Positions 15,024 through 22,917 of a stretch of DNA of 35,075 nucleotides are shown one piece after another (position 1 is the first letter of the stretch; every line of letters starts with the position of its first letter). The translations under genes were made by a program, and so were the position numbers. This DNA comes from Anaerolineales bacterium. Its GTDB lineage: Bacteria; Chloroflexota; Anaerolineae; Anaerolineales; E44-bin32. Location of the stretch: assembly GCA_037382465.1 (NCBI GenBank), contig JARRPX010000014.1, positions 1 to 35,075 of the forward strand, given 5' to 3'. Below the pieces are notes generated by a model, which was not told the origin of the DNA, searched no databases, and was given only the letters and a program-made list of their open reading frames with translations.

Positions 15024-16511
15024 TCACTCGCAGTGGACGCGGCCAGTACACTGCCGGCCTGTTGGATGGCAGCGGTGACAAGCGTCGAAGTTCTGGATTT
15101 GACCACCCTCCGGCTTTAGGAACTTCGTCAATCTTTTATGTTCCAGGAATAGTCTGTCGGGATTGTGTCTGTGGCATCCGTAGCAGGTGTAGGTGGCGAG
15201 TGTGCTTGGATGGCAAGTCTTGCAGGAAGGACTGCCGCCGCCATGATTGAGGGGAAAGTCATCATGGGGGCGCCAGTGGGTCGCCGGTACCCAGGCGTCT
15301 GCGTTGTGGCAATTGCCGCATTCGGTCCCGAAATATCCGGCATGGAATTCCGGATCGACGTGGCATTCCGCACATGCGGGTGAAATGCCGGCAAATTCCA
15401 CTTCTACATGACAGCTCTCGCAGGTAATGCCCGCGTGGCCGCCAGCGAGGGGCAGGTCGGTGTCGGCGTGGTCGAAAATCGTCTCGCTCCAGGCCGCCTC
15501 CTGATGGCAAATTTCGCACTGAACTCCATTTTGTCCTTCGTGTGCGTCTTTCGTAACGTGGCAGGTATAACACGCCGTGTCCAAACCGATCCACTGTTTA
15601 TCGATGTGGCAGGAGGAACACTGCACGCTTATGTGTGCGCCGGCGAGGGGATAATCCGTCAGGTCGTGGTCGACGGATACAGTTTGCCAATTTAGCGGAG
15701 AATGACATTGCCCGCAGTTTTCTCCCATTTGGCCTGCATGTTCGTCCATCTCGGCATGACATTCGATGCATTCATGTGGGGTCGATTGCAGATCGTCCAT
15801 GTTGGAGGCGATCTTATGACACGCCTCGCAGGGCACATTGAGGTGAGCGCCTTGGAGGGGAAAAAGGGCTTGCTGATGATCGAAGCCGGCGCCGACGCGG
15901 AAGGAACCGTCGTGACAACCTAAACAATCCCAGTGGAAGATATCGATGTGTTTCTGTGTGCCGCTGGCATCATTTTGTTCGTGGCATTCTCGACAGGAAT
16001 TAACGTCGAACTCATGCACGCTTTGTGGATGGCACGATTGACACTCAGGTTGGCTTGCGGGCGGCAGCTCCCGATGCGCGGTGAGGAAGAACCCCACATT
16101 CTGGTGCGGAAAAACAACGCGTTTAAAATCTGTGAGCGGTGCTGTGGCGCCATGGTGTTCAATGTGGCATTCCTGACAGGTATACAACGTATCGAAAAAA
16201 CCGTGCATGCTTGACTCAATCTCGCGTTCTTCTGCAACCTCGGTGTGACATGCGATGCATCGGTCTTGCATGTGTTCCTCACTCCAGAACGGAACGTGGC
16301 AAGCAGCACATTCTCGTTCAAGATCGGCGTGGCTGCGGACTCCGCCTTTCGGCAGATTGCTTTCCGAATCGTTTAGATCACCTGGACTGAACATTGCGCC
16401 GCCAGATATTATGGAGGCGCCTAAAATGGCAGCGCTGGGAAGGAGCGCTGCCAGAGCTTCCTTCCGGGTTAGAATGCCGAGAATTCTTTTCATAACGTTC
16501 GTAATTTTCAT
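15024..16511 (-). CDS. Multiheme c-type cytochrome, 18 CxxCH motifs
   Basis: An exported electron-transfer protein of 495 residues with a single N-terminal hydrophobic segment (about 18-38), serving as signal or membrane anchor. I count 18 CxxCH haem-binding motifs, from CAACH near residue 69 to CHRCH near the C-terminus. Modules repeat: (F/Y/L)PLxGAH, then C-x-x-CH, then a second C-x-x-CH followed by H(A/E)GQxG and another haem site. This suggests tandem duplication of a unit of two or three haems. Many His lie between motifs and can be distal ligands. Start ATG 16511 follows the stop of the cytochrome-b-like gene by six bases, so both form one unit. Likely role: passing electrons between the membrane quinone pool and an extracytoplasmic acceptor. 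The acceptor is unknown. Confidence 0.9.
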   Translation of the reverse strand: MKITNVMKRILGILTRKEALAALLPSAAILGASIISGGAMFSPGDLNDSESNLPKGGVRSHADLERECAACHVPFWSEEHMQDRCIACHTEVAEEREIESSMHGFFDTLYTCQECHIEHHGATAPLTDFKRVVFPHQNVGFFLTAHRELPPASQPECQSCHPQSVHEFDVNSCRECHEQNDASGTQKHIDIFHWDCLGCHDGSFRVGAGFDHQQALFPLQGAHLNVPCEACHKIASNMDDLQSTPHECIECHAEMDEHAGQMGENCGQCHSPLNWQTVSVDHDLTDYPLAGAHISVQCSSCHIDKQWIGLDTACYTCHVTKDAHEGQNGVQCEICHQEAAWSETIFDHADTDLPLAGGHAGITCESCHVEVEFAGISPACAECHVDPEFHAGYFGTECGNCHNADAWVPATHWRPHDDFPLNHGGGSPSCKTCHPSTLATYTCYGCHRHNPDRLFLEHKRLTKFLKPEGGQIQNFDACHRCHPTGRQCTGRVHCE

Positions 16512-16517
16512 CGACCG

Positions 16518-17309
16518 TCACCGCGCCAAAACAACGTAATACAGAGCTGCTCCGATGTGCACGAATGATGCGACGAAAAGTGAAATCCCGAGTGGGATGT
16601 GAACGCTGCGCCAAAGAGAAAGCAATCGCGGTGCGATTTCATAAGTACGTATCTGAATAAATAGATCGTTTCTATGCTGGCGTAAGGAATCAACTTGGCG
16701 TAACTGCTCGCGTGTTTTATCGTCGGCTTTTCGCAATCCACTGCGCCATGCCGAATTAGCACGCCAGTGTAAATACGTCCGACCTAAAACCGTACCAATC
16801 CCACCTGAAATCTTTTCAAGATTCTGAGGCAAGGCCGATACTGCTTCATGGTCTTGTTTCTGCAATTCTTTTTCAGCATCATCGAGTGCTTGCTTCAGCT
16901 CTTCAAGTGTCACCACATTTCCTTGTGGCGTCCGAGGTACCGCAGTGTAGATATATCTCCCAATAAATCCACTGAAGACCAAGATGCCCGTCATCAAGGC
17001 CACAATGCCGGCCAAGCCATGAAAATGAAATGCGCTATGGAGCAAGATCAAGTACGGTCCAACGATGCCAGTGAAAATATGGATTCGAAGCCAAGTTTGC
17101 ATTTGACCCCACTGCACACGACGCGAGCGCTTGCGAATCGAGTACAACGTCTCTGTCGCCAGTAGGAGGAGAAATCCTGTGATGCCCATGCTGTGCCCCG
17201 TCGGGTCACTTGAAGCGGGGAGATAAGGGTGCGAGGCAAATCCCAGGTAAATACCTGTAATGAGTAGGATGGCAATGAATGCCAGGATGATTTCTCGATG
17301 CAATCGCAT
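16518..17309 (-). CDS. Diheme b-type membrane cytochrome, partner of the multiheme cytochrome
   Basis: A 263-residue membrane protein with about five helices (8-24, 42-57, 79-97, 100-120 and 236-261) and a charged coiled segment (about 131-225) between helices 4 and 5. His77 and His91 at helix 3, and His237 and His251 at helix 5, are each 14 residues apart. That is the classic spacing for two b-haems held between two helices, as in cytochrome b and b561-like families. His95 and His97 add possible ligands. With the 18-haem protein immediately downstream it most likely forms a quinol-oxidising, membrane-bound electron-transfer pair. Base composition is lower in GC than in the polB cassette. The start ATG 17309 has only a modest ribosome-binding site. 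The family name is uncertain; the haem role is inferred. Confidence 0.78.
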   Translation of the reverse strand: MRLHREIILAFIAILLITGIYLGFASHPYLPASSDPTGHSMGITGFLLLLATETLYSIRKRSRRVQWGQMQTWLRIHIFTGIVGPYLILLHSAFHFHGLAGIVALMTGILVFSGFIGRYIYTAVPRTPQGNVVTLEELKQALDDAEKELQKQDHEAVSALPQNLEKISGGIGTVLGRTYLHWRANSAWRSGLRKADDKTREQLRQVDSLRQHRNDLFIQIRTYEIAPRLLSLWRSVHIPLGISLFVASFVHIGAALYYVVLAR

Positions 17310-17806
17310 GCTGCTTCTCGTTACTGTCGTGTTGGAATCGGGGGAATAAACATCGAATGGTAAAAATGGAATCTGCCTCGAATGGTGTCGTGGACCTTGC
17401 AGGCATACACAGATCCCCCGGATACATGCATCATCGACTTTCCCAGCTCGTTATACCCAATCGCACCCTACTATTATTTACGATTCCAAGAGTACGTGCA
17501 AGCGTCTGCCAGAGTTCTTGGCTTTCTCGCACGTTCCATATTCACCGTTAAAGCTGCGGAGATCTAAAACTCGAATGTTCGACTGGCGCGTTACTGTACT
17601 TGGCCTTCAAAAAACTCTCTTCCAAACGCATCCAATCCGAGATTTAGAAAGTCCCCCGTCGCCATCACTAAGAAGGAGAGCTTGATCGACTTGCATACGA
17701 AGAAAATCTCGATAATATAAGTCAACTTTTTCGATACGTTGTCATCCAGCCTCATTTGAGCCGTCAACATCGAATCTTGAACATCGATCAACCATAGGAG
17801 TAAAAG
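17310..17806. other. Intergenic region between cytochrome operon and lipoprotein gene
   Basis: About 500 bases without a supported gene. Open frames here (for example 17382-17567 plus) have no ribosome-binding site and no recognisable product. It must hold the promoters of the divergent cytochrome operon and the lipoprotein gene. For the latter see the candidate at 17691. No inverted repeat of note was found. Confidence 0.5.
17691..17718 (+). promoter_or_regulatory. Candidate promoter of the 17807 lipoprotein gene
   Basis: TTGCAT (17691-17696), a 16-base spacer and TAATAT (17713-17718) lie about 90 bases before the start codon in an AT-rich stretch. Both boxes deviate from consensus. Confidence 0.35.
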
Positions 17807-18376
17807 ATGAGAAAGCACATATCCATCCTGGTTCTGCTTATGACTTTGCTGCTCGGGGCGTGTGGCAGAAATGAGACGCCGGAAGCGACGGCCACGACTG
17901 CGCCTGAGCCGATAGTGGAAGTGCCACCGACGCCAACGGAAGACCCCGTCTTCCAGGCTCTCCAGGCATATCTGGGAAGCTGGAGTGGTGAGTGGCACAA
18001 CATAACCTTTGGTTCATCCGGAGCCGTTAGTGCAACGGTAAGCGCCGATGAAGAGGGCACGTTGACCATCAGCCTGGATCTGGACGGTTCCGTCTTCGGC
18101 GCTTCCGATCCCGATCCGGTTATCTACAGCGGCAATTTCGACGCCGAGGGCGCCGTCTTCACCATCCCCGGCGACCCGCTGTTCGGCGATTTGACCATCA
18201 CCATCACGGAATACGGCGAGGTCGTCATCGTAGGCGAATCGGTGCCCGATGAGAGGATCGATAAAGTCTCTGCGGTAGGAACGGTTACTCCGGAGGAAAT
18301 TTCTCTCGAGTACATCGTCGCTTTTACGACGGGAGACTCTGCTGTGGGCGATCTGACCTTGACCAAGGATTCCTAG
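17807..18376 (+). CDS. Putative lipoprotein, beta-rich, unknown function
   Basis: A 189-residue exported lipoprotein. The signal peptide ends at the lipobox LLGAC (Cys19), followed by a Thr/Pro/Glu linker (about 22-46), typical of surface lipoproteins in this group. The body starts AYLGSWSGEWHNITFGSSGAV and continues as alternating beta strands with acidic turns. This is consistent with a small lipocalin-like or beta-sandwich domain, but I recognise no family. TAGGAG precedes the ATG at a good distance. A second lipoprotein follows 230 bases downstream on the same strand; there is no other functional hint. Confidence 0.8.
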   Translation: MRKHISILVLLMTLLLGACGRNETPEATATTAPEPIVEVPPTPTEDPVFQALQAYLGSWSGEWHNITFGSSGAVSATVSADEEGTLTISLDLDGSVFGASDPDPVIYSGNFDAEGAVFTIPGDPLFGDLTITITEYGEVVIVGESVPDERIDKVSAVGTVTPEEISLEYIVAFTTGDSAVGDLTLTKDS

Positions 18377-18606
18377 CCAAGATCCGATCGGATTGAAATC
18401 GAAGCTCTGCCGAAAAATTCGATCACCAGATGTTCGAGGGGCTCCGGTTTTTGCTGGGTTTTCATGTGCTGACGGATTGCCATCGCCGATGTTGTAGAAT
18501 CCGCGCGTCACAAATCCCTCGCCGGAGTCGTTCCAGGATTGGAAACGAATTTGAGATCCGACGATTGTTTCGATTTCTGACGTAGCCTGCAGGAAAGGGA
18601 TAATTA

Positions 18607-19530
18607 ATGCTTACTCGCAACCGACGATCGTTGTTCATCGCTATTGCCGTCGTGTCGCTGATTCTGGCGGCTTGTGATTTTCCCGGATTTCAGACGATTG
18701 AGGAGGAAACCGGAGATGCGCCGACGGCGACTCCGACGCGCGAAAGACAAGACGGGTCAAACCCGCGCCAGACACCGACCGAAGAAGAGCAGTTACGTTT
18801 ACCGACTTCCACCGCAACACTCGAACCGACCGACGAACCGCCGACGTTGACGGCCAAGGTCAACGCGAATTGCCGCACCGGCCCGAACGTAATATTCGAC
18901 GAGTATGGGTATTTGCTCAACGGGCAATCGGCGCCGGTCGTCGGCAGGGCGAGCGACAACAGCTGGTACGTGGCGCAACTACCAGATCGTTCCCGGCCTT
19001 GCTGGATATCCGCTTCGATCGTTTCGATCAATTTCGATCCGGCCATGATAAAGATCATTGCCTCACCTCCAACGCCCACCCCCGTGTTGGGTTCGATCGG
19101 CGGAGTCCTCTGGCATGATATCTGCAAGTTCACCGGCGGGGAAGCAGGTGAACCCGTCGTGCTGGGACAGGGCTGTGTTTCCTGGGGTGACCCAGACATT
19201 GGTGAGTTTGGTCCCAATCAGGTTTACGACGCCTTTGAGACCGGATGGTCCGGTGTCACTTTGCACATCGGCAGTGGCGCCTGCCCATCGACGGGGCTGG
19301 CCACCGCAGTTACGAATGCGAACGGGGTTTACAGCTTCAACGGTTTGCTGGCCGGCACATACTGTGTGTCCTACAGTGCATTGACGGATGGCAATGACGT
19401 TATTCTCCTCCCCGGTGGACCGACTTACCCGCAGCGTGGGGCGGATGGATTTTATCAAACCGTCACCATTACCGAAGGCGAAAACATGACCAACGTCAAC
19501 TTCGGATTTGCATGGCAGTTTTTCAATTAA
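18607..19530 (+). CDS. Lipoprotein with SH3b-like and SdrD/Cna-B-like domains
   Basis: A 307-residue exported lipoprotein. The signal peptide has the lipobox LAAC (Cys23). A Thr/Pro/Glu-rich linker runs to about residue 78. Residues about 80-142 form a bacterial SH3-like domain (TAKVNANCRTGPNVIFDEYG, SAPVVGRASDNSWYVAQL, PCWISASIVS), a fold that often binds cell-envelope glycans. After a PTPTPV linker, about 160-307 resemble the SdrD/Cna-B beta-sandwich repeat (GSIGGVLWHDIC, then GVYSFNGLLAGTYCVSY). The cysteines may form disulfides. AAAGGG precedes the ATG. A strong terminator follows. It is likely a surface adhesin or envelope-binding protein; the ligand is not known. Confidence 0.85.
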   Translation: MLTRNRRSLFIAIAVVSLILAACDFPGFQTIEEETGDAPTATPTRERQDGSNPRQTPTEEEQLRLPTSTATLEPTDEPPTLTAKVNANCRTGPNVIFDEYGYLLNGQSAPVVGRASDNSWYVAQLPDRSRPCWISASIVSINFDPAMIKIIASPPTPTPVLGSIGGVLWHDICKFTGGEAGEPVVLGQGCVSWGDPDIGEFGPNQVYDAFETGWSGVTLHIGSGACPSTGLATAVTNANGVYSFNGLLAGTYCVSYSALTDGNDVILLPGGPTYPQRGADGFYQTVTITEGENMTNVNFGFAWQFFN

Positions 19531-19559
19531 ACCCCACGATTTAGTGATCTGAAATAAAC

Positions 19560-19597
19560 GAAGGAAGCGCCGAACAGAAGGCGCTTCCTTCCTTTTC
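19560..19597 (+). terminator. Strong rho-independent terminator
   Basis: GAAGGAAGCGCC (19560-19571) pairs perfectly over 12 bp with GGCGCTTCCTTC (19580-19591) around an 8-base loop, followed by CTTTTCT. It ends the lipoprotein transcript and insulates the translation operon. Confidence 0.88.
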
Positions 19598-19662
19598 TGT
19601 AATTTATGAGCCGACTCTCAATTCGATAGACGCTGTATGAACGCAGAAAAACCAATTCGGAT

Positions 19663-19692
19663 TTGACGATTTCCCCTTTCTCGTGGTATGAT
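19663..19692 (+). promoter_or_regulatory. Promoter of the infC-rpmI-rplT operon
   Basis: TTGACG (19663-19668), an 18-base spacer and TATGAT (19687-19692). Transcription would begin near 19699. The in-frame ATG at 19688 therefore lies inside the -10 box and cannot be the infC start. Confidence 0.7.
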
Positions 19693-19705
19693 CCGAAAAT
19701 CCAGT

Positions 19706-19730
19706 GAGCCGCTCGTGCGCAGGGCGGCTC
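19706..19730 (+). promoter_or_regulatory. infC leader hairpin
   Basis: GAGCCGC (19706-19712) pairs with GCGGCTC (19724-19730) over 7 bp with an 11-base loop. It is at the very start of the predicted mRNA and ends just before ATG 19733, hiding the AGGG that would serve that ATG. It may be regulatory; it does not look like the described L20 leader. Confidence 0.5.
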
Positions 19731-19756
19731 TGATGCAGGAATCGGAGGAACACAAC

Positions 19757-20275
19757 ATCAGCGCATCAGAATTTCGAATTAACGAACACATTCGCGCGCG
19801 TGAAGTACGTCTCATCGGTCCCGATGGCAAGAACGTTGGCGTCGTTTCCATTCGTGAAGCGCTCGATATTGCCAGGGAAGCCGATCTCGACTTGGTTGAA
19901 GTTGCACCGAACGCCGAACCGCCCGTCTGTCGTGTTCTTAATTACGGGAAATTCCTTTACGAAAAATCGAAAAAGGATCGTGAAGCGCGTAAGGCACAAA
20001 CCAAGGTAGAAATCAAGGAAATTCGACTGCGCCCAAAGACATCCCCGCATCATCGCGGCTTTAAAGTGCGCAACGCAAGGCGCTGGTTGTCCGAAGGCAA
20101 GAAAGTGAGAGTCCGCATTCGATTTCGCGGCCGGGAAATCACCTACCCCGAAATCGCGATCGAAGACTTGAAGCAGATTGCCGAGGAGCTTTCCGATGTC
20201 AGCACGATCGAAATGATGCCCGACATGGAAGGCCGTACGATGCTGATGATGTTGGCGCCGCTGAAGAGCAAGTAA
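19757..20275 (+). CDS. infC: Translation initiation factor IF-3, probable AUC start
   Basis: IF-3 binds the 30S subunit, prevents 50S joining and checks start-codon and initiator-tRNA pairing. The protein shows both domains: N-terminal RINEHIRAREVRLIGPDGKN and LVEVAPNAEPPVCRVLNYGKF, the Lys/Arg-rich linker helix (about residues 70-90), and the C-terminal block KVRVRIRFRGREI with the tail GRTMLMMLAPLK. I place the start at ATC 19757, giving 172 residues. GGAGG lies eight bases before it. The resulting N-terminus, I-SASEFRINEHIRARE, aligns without extra residues to B. subtilis IF-3, which also uses a rare AUU codon. Rare start codons let IF-3 repress its own synthesis. An in-frame ATG at 19733 is the alternative, but its weak site is buried in a hairpin. 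It is first in the operon with L35 and L20. Confidence 0.93.
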   Translation: MSASEFRINEHIRAREVRLIGPDGKNVGVVSIREALDIAREADLDLVEVAPNAEPPVCRVLNYGKFLYEKSKKDREARKAQTKVEIKEIRLRPKTSPHHRGFKVRNARRWLSEGKKVRVRIRFRGREITYPEIAIEDLKQIAEELSDVSTIEMMPDMEGRTMLMMLAPLKSK

Positions 20276-20311
20276 GCGCAGTAGAATTCTCGACAACCGA
20301 TGGAAATTCTA

Positions 20312-20339
20312 CCCCGCGGACTGAACGTCGTCCGCGGGG
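20312..20339 (+). promoter_or_regulatory. GC-rich hairpin between infC and rpmI
   Basis: CCCCGCGGAC and GTCCGCGGGG pair over 10 bp with an 8-base loop. No T-run follows, so it is not a normal terminator. It lies 36 bases after infC and 21 bases before rpmI, and could be an RNA-processing or regulatory element, for example a target for L20 control. Confidence 0.55.
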
Positions 20340-20360
20340 CTGTCTCGAAGGAGAGGTACA

Positions 20361-20621
20361 GTGGGACGGAAGGGTAAATTCAAACTCAAGACGCACAAGG
20401 CGACCGCCAAGCGGTTCCGCCAGACCAGCAAAGGGAAAATCGTTCGCACGGTCAGCGGTAAAGGCCATCTGCGCCGCAATACGCCAAAGCGGACCAAGCG
20501 CATGTTTTCCAAAATGGTGCCGGTCAAAAGCAAGAAACTCTCGAAACGGGTTCGTCGTTTGGCCCCGTATCTGAGTAAATACAAGGCCAACCCGAACGCT
20601 CGAACGGGACAATCATCGTAA
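20361..20621 (+). CDS. rpmI: Ribosomal protein L35
   Basis: A 50S subunit protein. The sequence GKFKLKTHKATAKRFRQT, then GKGHLRRNT, and RVRRLAPYL near residue 70 are the L35 signature. The start is GTG 20361 behind AAGGAG. At 86 residues it is about 20 longer than the usual 65. The extra is a polar C-terminal tail (SKYKANPNARTGQSS) plus a short N-terminal offset. Order infC-rpmI-rplT is the standard bacterial operon, in which L20 often represses expression. Confidence 0.93.
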   Translation: MGRKGKFKLKTHKATAKRFRQTSKGKIVRTVSGKGHLRRNTPKRTKRMFSKMVPVKSKKLSKRVRRLAPYLSKYKANPNARTGQSS

Positions 20622-20709
20622 CCGCGGGTAACTGAGTTGCGGCCGTTGGGCGTACCAAACGGATGCAGTTCTCCGCATCGGCGCCCAGGGGTTCGCAGGA
20701 GCGAAGACC

Positions 20710-21057
20710 ATGACCAGAGTTAAGGGCGGCATCGTCACACGCCGCCGGCACAAGAAAGTACTCAATCTCACCCAGGGGATGTACGGCACACGCAACAACC
20801 TATTTCGACGCGCAAACGAGGCAATGCTCAAGAGCCTGTGGTATGCCTATCGCGACCGTCGCACAAGGAAGCGCGATTTGCGCCGCCTCTGGATCGCACG
20901 CATCAATGCCGCCGCACGACAAAACGGCACGACCTACAGCCGTTTGATCCATGACATGAAGCAGCGCGAAATTCGCCTCAATCGAAAGATGCTCGCAGAT
21001 TTGGCCGTGCGCGATCCCAATGCGTTTACATCGATCGTTGAAGCCGCGTCAAAATAA
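20710..21057 (+). CDS. rplT: Ribosomal protein L20
   Basis: A 50S assembly protein that binds 23S rRNA early and, in several bacteria, represses its own operon by binding mRNA. The 115 residues are typical: [60 protein letters not shown] and the C-terminal [19 protein letters not shown] 20710 has a GGAG eight bases upstream. The 88-base gap after rpmI contains a short GATGC/GCATC stem. A terminator follows at 21079. Confidence 0.96.
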   Translation: MTRVKGGIVTRRRHKKVLNLTQGMYGTRNNLFRRANEAMLKSLWYAYRDRRTRKRDLRRLWIARINAAARQNGTTYSRLIHDMKQREIRLNRKMLADLAVRDPNAFTSIVEAASK

Positions 21058-21078
21058 ATTCAAATTCGAGAACAAATG

Positions 21079-21110
21079 CAGCAGGACGCATCGGCGTCCT
21101 GCTGTTCGTT
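21079..21110 (+). terminator. Rho-independent terminator of infC-rpmI-rplT
   Basis: CAGCAGGACGC (21079-21089) pairs with GCGTCCTGCTG (21094-21104) over 11 bp with a 4-base ATCG loop, followed by TTCGTTT. Confidence 0.85.
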
Positions 21111-21166
21111 TAAAATTTCAATCCCCCTCGATTGCTCTTGACCCGATTTAATTTTCTAAATAACGT

Positions 21167-22009
21167 TTATTCTTCAATTGGCACGAGCGGGACCAGTTCC
21201 AATTCTTCCAAATCGGGCTCGTCCAGACCTGCCGGCTGAAGTACAAAGATGTATGTGCAATTGAGAACACCCGGGATGTCCGCCAGTGCGCCACCTTCTG
21301 GGACGTTCAGAACATACGCATCGCCACTTTCGCGGTGCACGAAAACATGATCGATCTCGGGAGCGGAACTCGGACGTGGCAACGCGAAACCACTCGATAA
21401 TTGGCAATCGCCTGTCAGATTAAAATTGAACCTCTCCAATTTCACGTGCAGATATACGGCCTCATTTTGACAGCTCCCCGAAATTTCGGCTCGGATGGAA
21501 TAAATCCCTTTGTAATTTGTGATCGGGCAGGAGGAGTTGTTACTATTGAGCCGCCCCGACATTGTTAACGATATCTCTTGATCGAGCTCGGCCTCCACTT
21601 CTCCATCATCTTTGATGAGCAGGACAAATGGCTTGAAATCCGATGTTTCCTCAAGGTAGAGTTCCTCCGAGGCTGTGCTCATCTTGAGAACACAGGTATG
21701 ATCGTACCAGAGGTTGTAATACCTCGAATAGTCCGGACAAGACTCACCGGGGCCTGTGATCAAACCCGATCCAATCTCATCATCACTGCTGATATCGATC
21801 TCATCCAGACTCATATCTTCTTCCGAGTCGGCTTCTCCAAGATACAAGTCTTCTTCGAGCACATCTCCAGTGTTCTGTTCGTCCGCTTCCTGTTCGAGGG
21901 ACTCCCCCCAACCCATCAAGCCACAGGAAGCGATCAGAACACATACAATACCGATCGTAAAGCCCTTTGCCATCACTCCACAACGATCGTTTAACTGGTT
22001 GGCGCGCAT
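21167..22009 (-). CDS. Acidic putative lipoprotein, unknown function
   Basis: An exported protein I do not recognise. It has a hydrophobic signal ending in the lipobox LIASC, then a very acidic segment of about 60 residues (EQEADEQNTGDVLEEDLYLG and more Glu/Asp runs). The C-terminal 200 residues are beta-rich, with six cysteines that may form disulfides. The start is uncertain: ATG 22009 has AAAGG nine bases upstream and gives 280 residues; ATG 21973 would give a shorter, more typical signal peptide (MAKGFTIGIVCVLIASC) but its GGAG is only two bases away. The acidic stretch could bind cations or keep the protein extended from the membrane. It is a single gene, convergent with the translation operon terminator, and AT-richer than its surroundings. 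Confidence 0.75.
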   Translation of the reverse strand: MRANQLNDRCGVMAKGFTIGIVCVLIASCGLMGWGESLEQEADEQNTGDVLEEDLYLGEADSEEDMSLDEIDISSDDEIGSGLITGPGESCPDYSRYYNLWYDHTCVLKMSTASEELYLEETSDFKPFVLLIKDDGEVEAELDQEISLTMSGRLNSNNSSCPITNYKGIYSIRAEISGSCQNEAVYLHVKLERFNFNLTGDCQLSSGFALPRPSSAPEIDHVFVHRESGDAYVLNVPEGGALADIPGVLNCTYIFVLQPAGLDEPDLEELELVPLVPIEE

Positions 22010-22335
22010 TTTCCACATCCTTTCCCACCAATCGGATGATCGCCTTCGTCCCCGCAAGGTAAATTCGTATGTATGCTCATATCTGACACGTCACCGAAAA
22101 TCGATTTGTGACACGAAATACAAGACCTGCTTGGATGTTGTGAAGTGAACCGCTTCAGCTGTCTTTGTGGAGGGATGATCAGCGGCTTTTGACTTTGCAA
22201 TCCACCACCAGCATACAATAACCCAGAATGAAATTCATAACGCATCATGTTCGAAGTTGTTAATCTCAAGAGAAACTCATGTGTTGTTAATTCTGATGCT
22301 ACAATCAATGAGAATTAATGTCGAGGAAGAAGTCT
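22010..22335. promoter_or_regulatory. Divergent AT-rich intergenic region with candidate macro-operon promoters
   Basis: About 325 bases with no supported gene; the stretch at 22261-22320 is only about 30 percent GC. Toward the macro-domain gene I see TTGACT (22189-22194) and TACAAT (22214-22219) with a loose 19-base spacer, and a second TACAAT at 22300-22305 without a clear -35. The promoter of the divergent lipoprotein gene is not evident. Confidence 0.35.
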
Positions 22336-22917
22336 ATGTCCGATTTGGTCGCCGAGCACGAATTTCCCACGGGCCAGACCCTGAGTCTTTTCTACGGAGA
22401 CCTGACCGAGGAGAAGGTAGACGCCATTGTCAACGCTGCCAATGCTCACCTTCTCCACGCGGGTGGTTTGGCGGCCGCAATCGTTCGCAGAGGGGGAAGG
22501 AGTATCCAGGAAGAAAGCGATGGCTGGGTGCGAGAACATGGTCCTGTTTCCCACGCTCGGCCGGCGCTGACGGGAGCCGGATCGCTGCCCTGTCGATATG
22601 TAGTCCATGCCGTCGGACCCAGATGGGGGGAAGGCGACGAGGACGCCAAACTGCGAACCGCGGTCAGGGCTGCATTATCCCTGGCAGATCGACGGGGATT
22701 CAAGAATGTAGCATTGCCGGCCATCTCCACCGGCATATTCGGATTCCCGAAGGCGCGCGCTGCGGATGTGATCTTGGACGCCATTGCCGATTTCTGTGCC
22801 GAACATCCGGACGCGTCTTTGAAAGACATACGCATAATCCTGATCGACGCCCCCACTGTGCGCGTGTTTATCGCGGCATTCGCCTCACGTTGGCCGAACA
22901 GCGTCGTGGAGCCATGA
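22336..22917 (+). CDS. Macro-domain protein (ADP-ribose binding or hydrolysing)
   Basis: A 193-residue cytoplasmic macro-domain protein of the type that binds ADP-ribose and often removes it or O-acetyl-ADP-ribose. Motifs: GDLTEEKVDAIVNAANAHLL followed by HAGGLAAAIVRRGG (about 21-54, the ADP-ribose pocket with the Asn-Ala-Ala-Asn run) and LPAISTGIFGFPKARAADV (the phosphate-binding loop). The length is that of a single-domain protein. The start chosen is ATG 22336, with GAGGAAG six bases upstream; ATG 22318 is in frame but has no site. Its last codon overlaps the SpoU gene by ATGA, so the two are translationally coupled. The link with RNA methylation suggests removal of ADP-ribose from RNA or a protein target; that is inference. 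Confidence 0.92.
   Translation: MSDLVAEHEFPTGQTLSLFYGDLTEEKVDAIVNAANAHLLHAGGLAAAIVRRGGRSIQEESDGWVREHGPVSHARPALTGAGSLPCRYVVHAVGPRWGEGDEDAKLRTAVRAALSLADRRGFKNVALPAISTGIFGFPKARAADVILDAIADFCAEHPDASLKDIRIILIDAPTVRVFIAAFASRWPNSVVEP

Noticed and set aside
17382-17567. Short plus-strand frames in the gap before the 17807 lipoprotein
   Set aside because: No ribosome-binding site, no codon bias and no recognisable product; left as intergenic.
19688-19756. Longer infC starting at ATG 19688 or 19733
   Set aside because: 19688 lies in the -10 box of the operon promoter. 19733 has a weak site inside a hairpin and adds residues absent from other IF-3 proteins. It cannot be excluded without peptide data.
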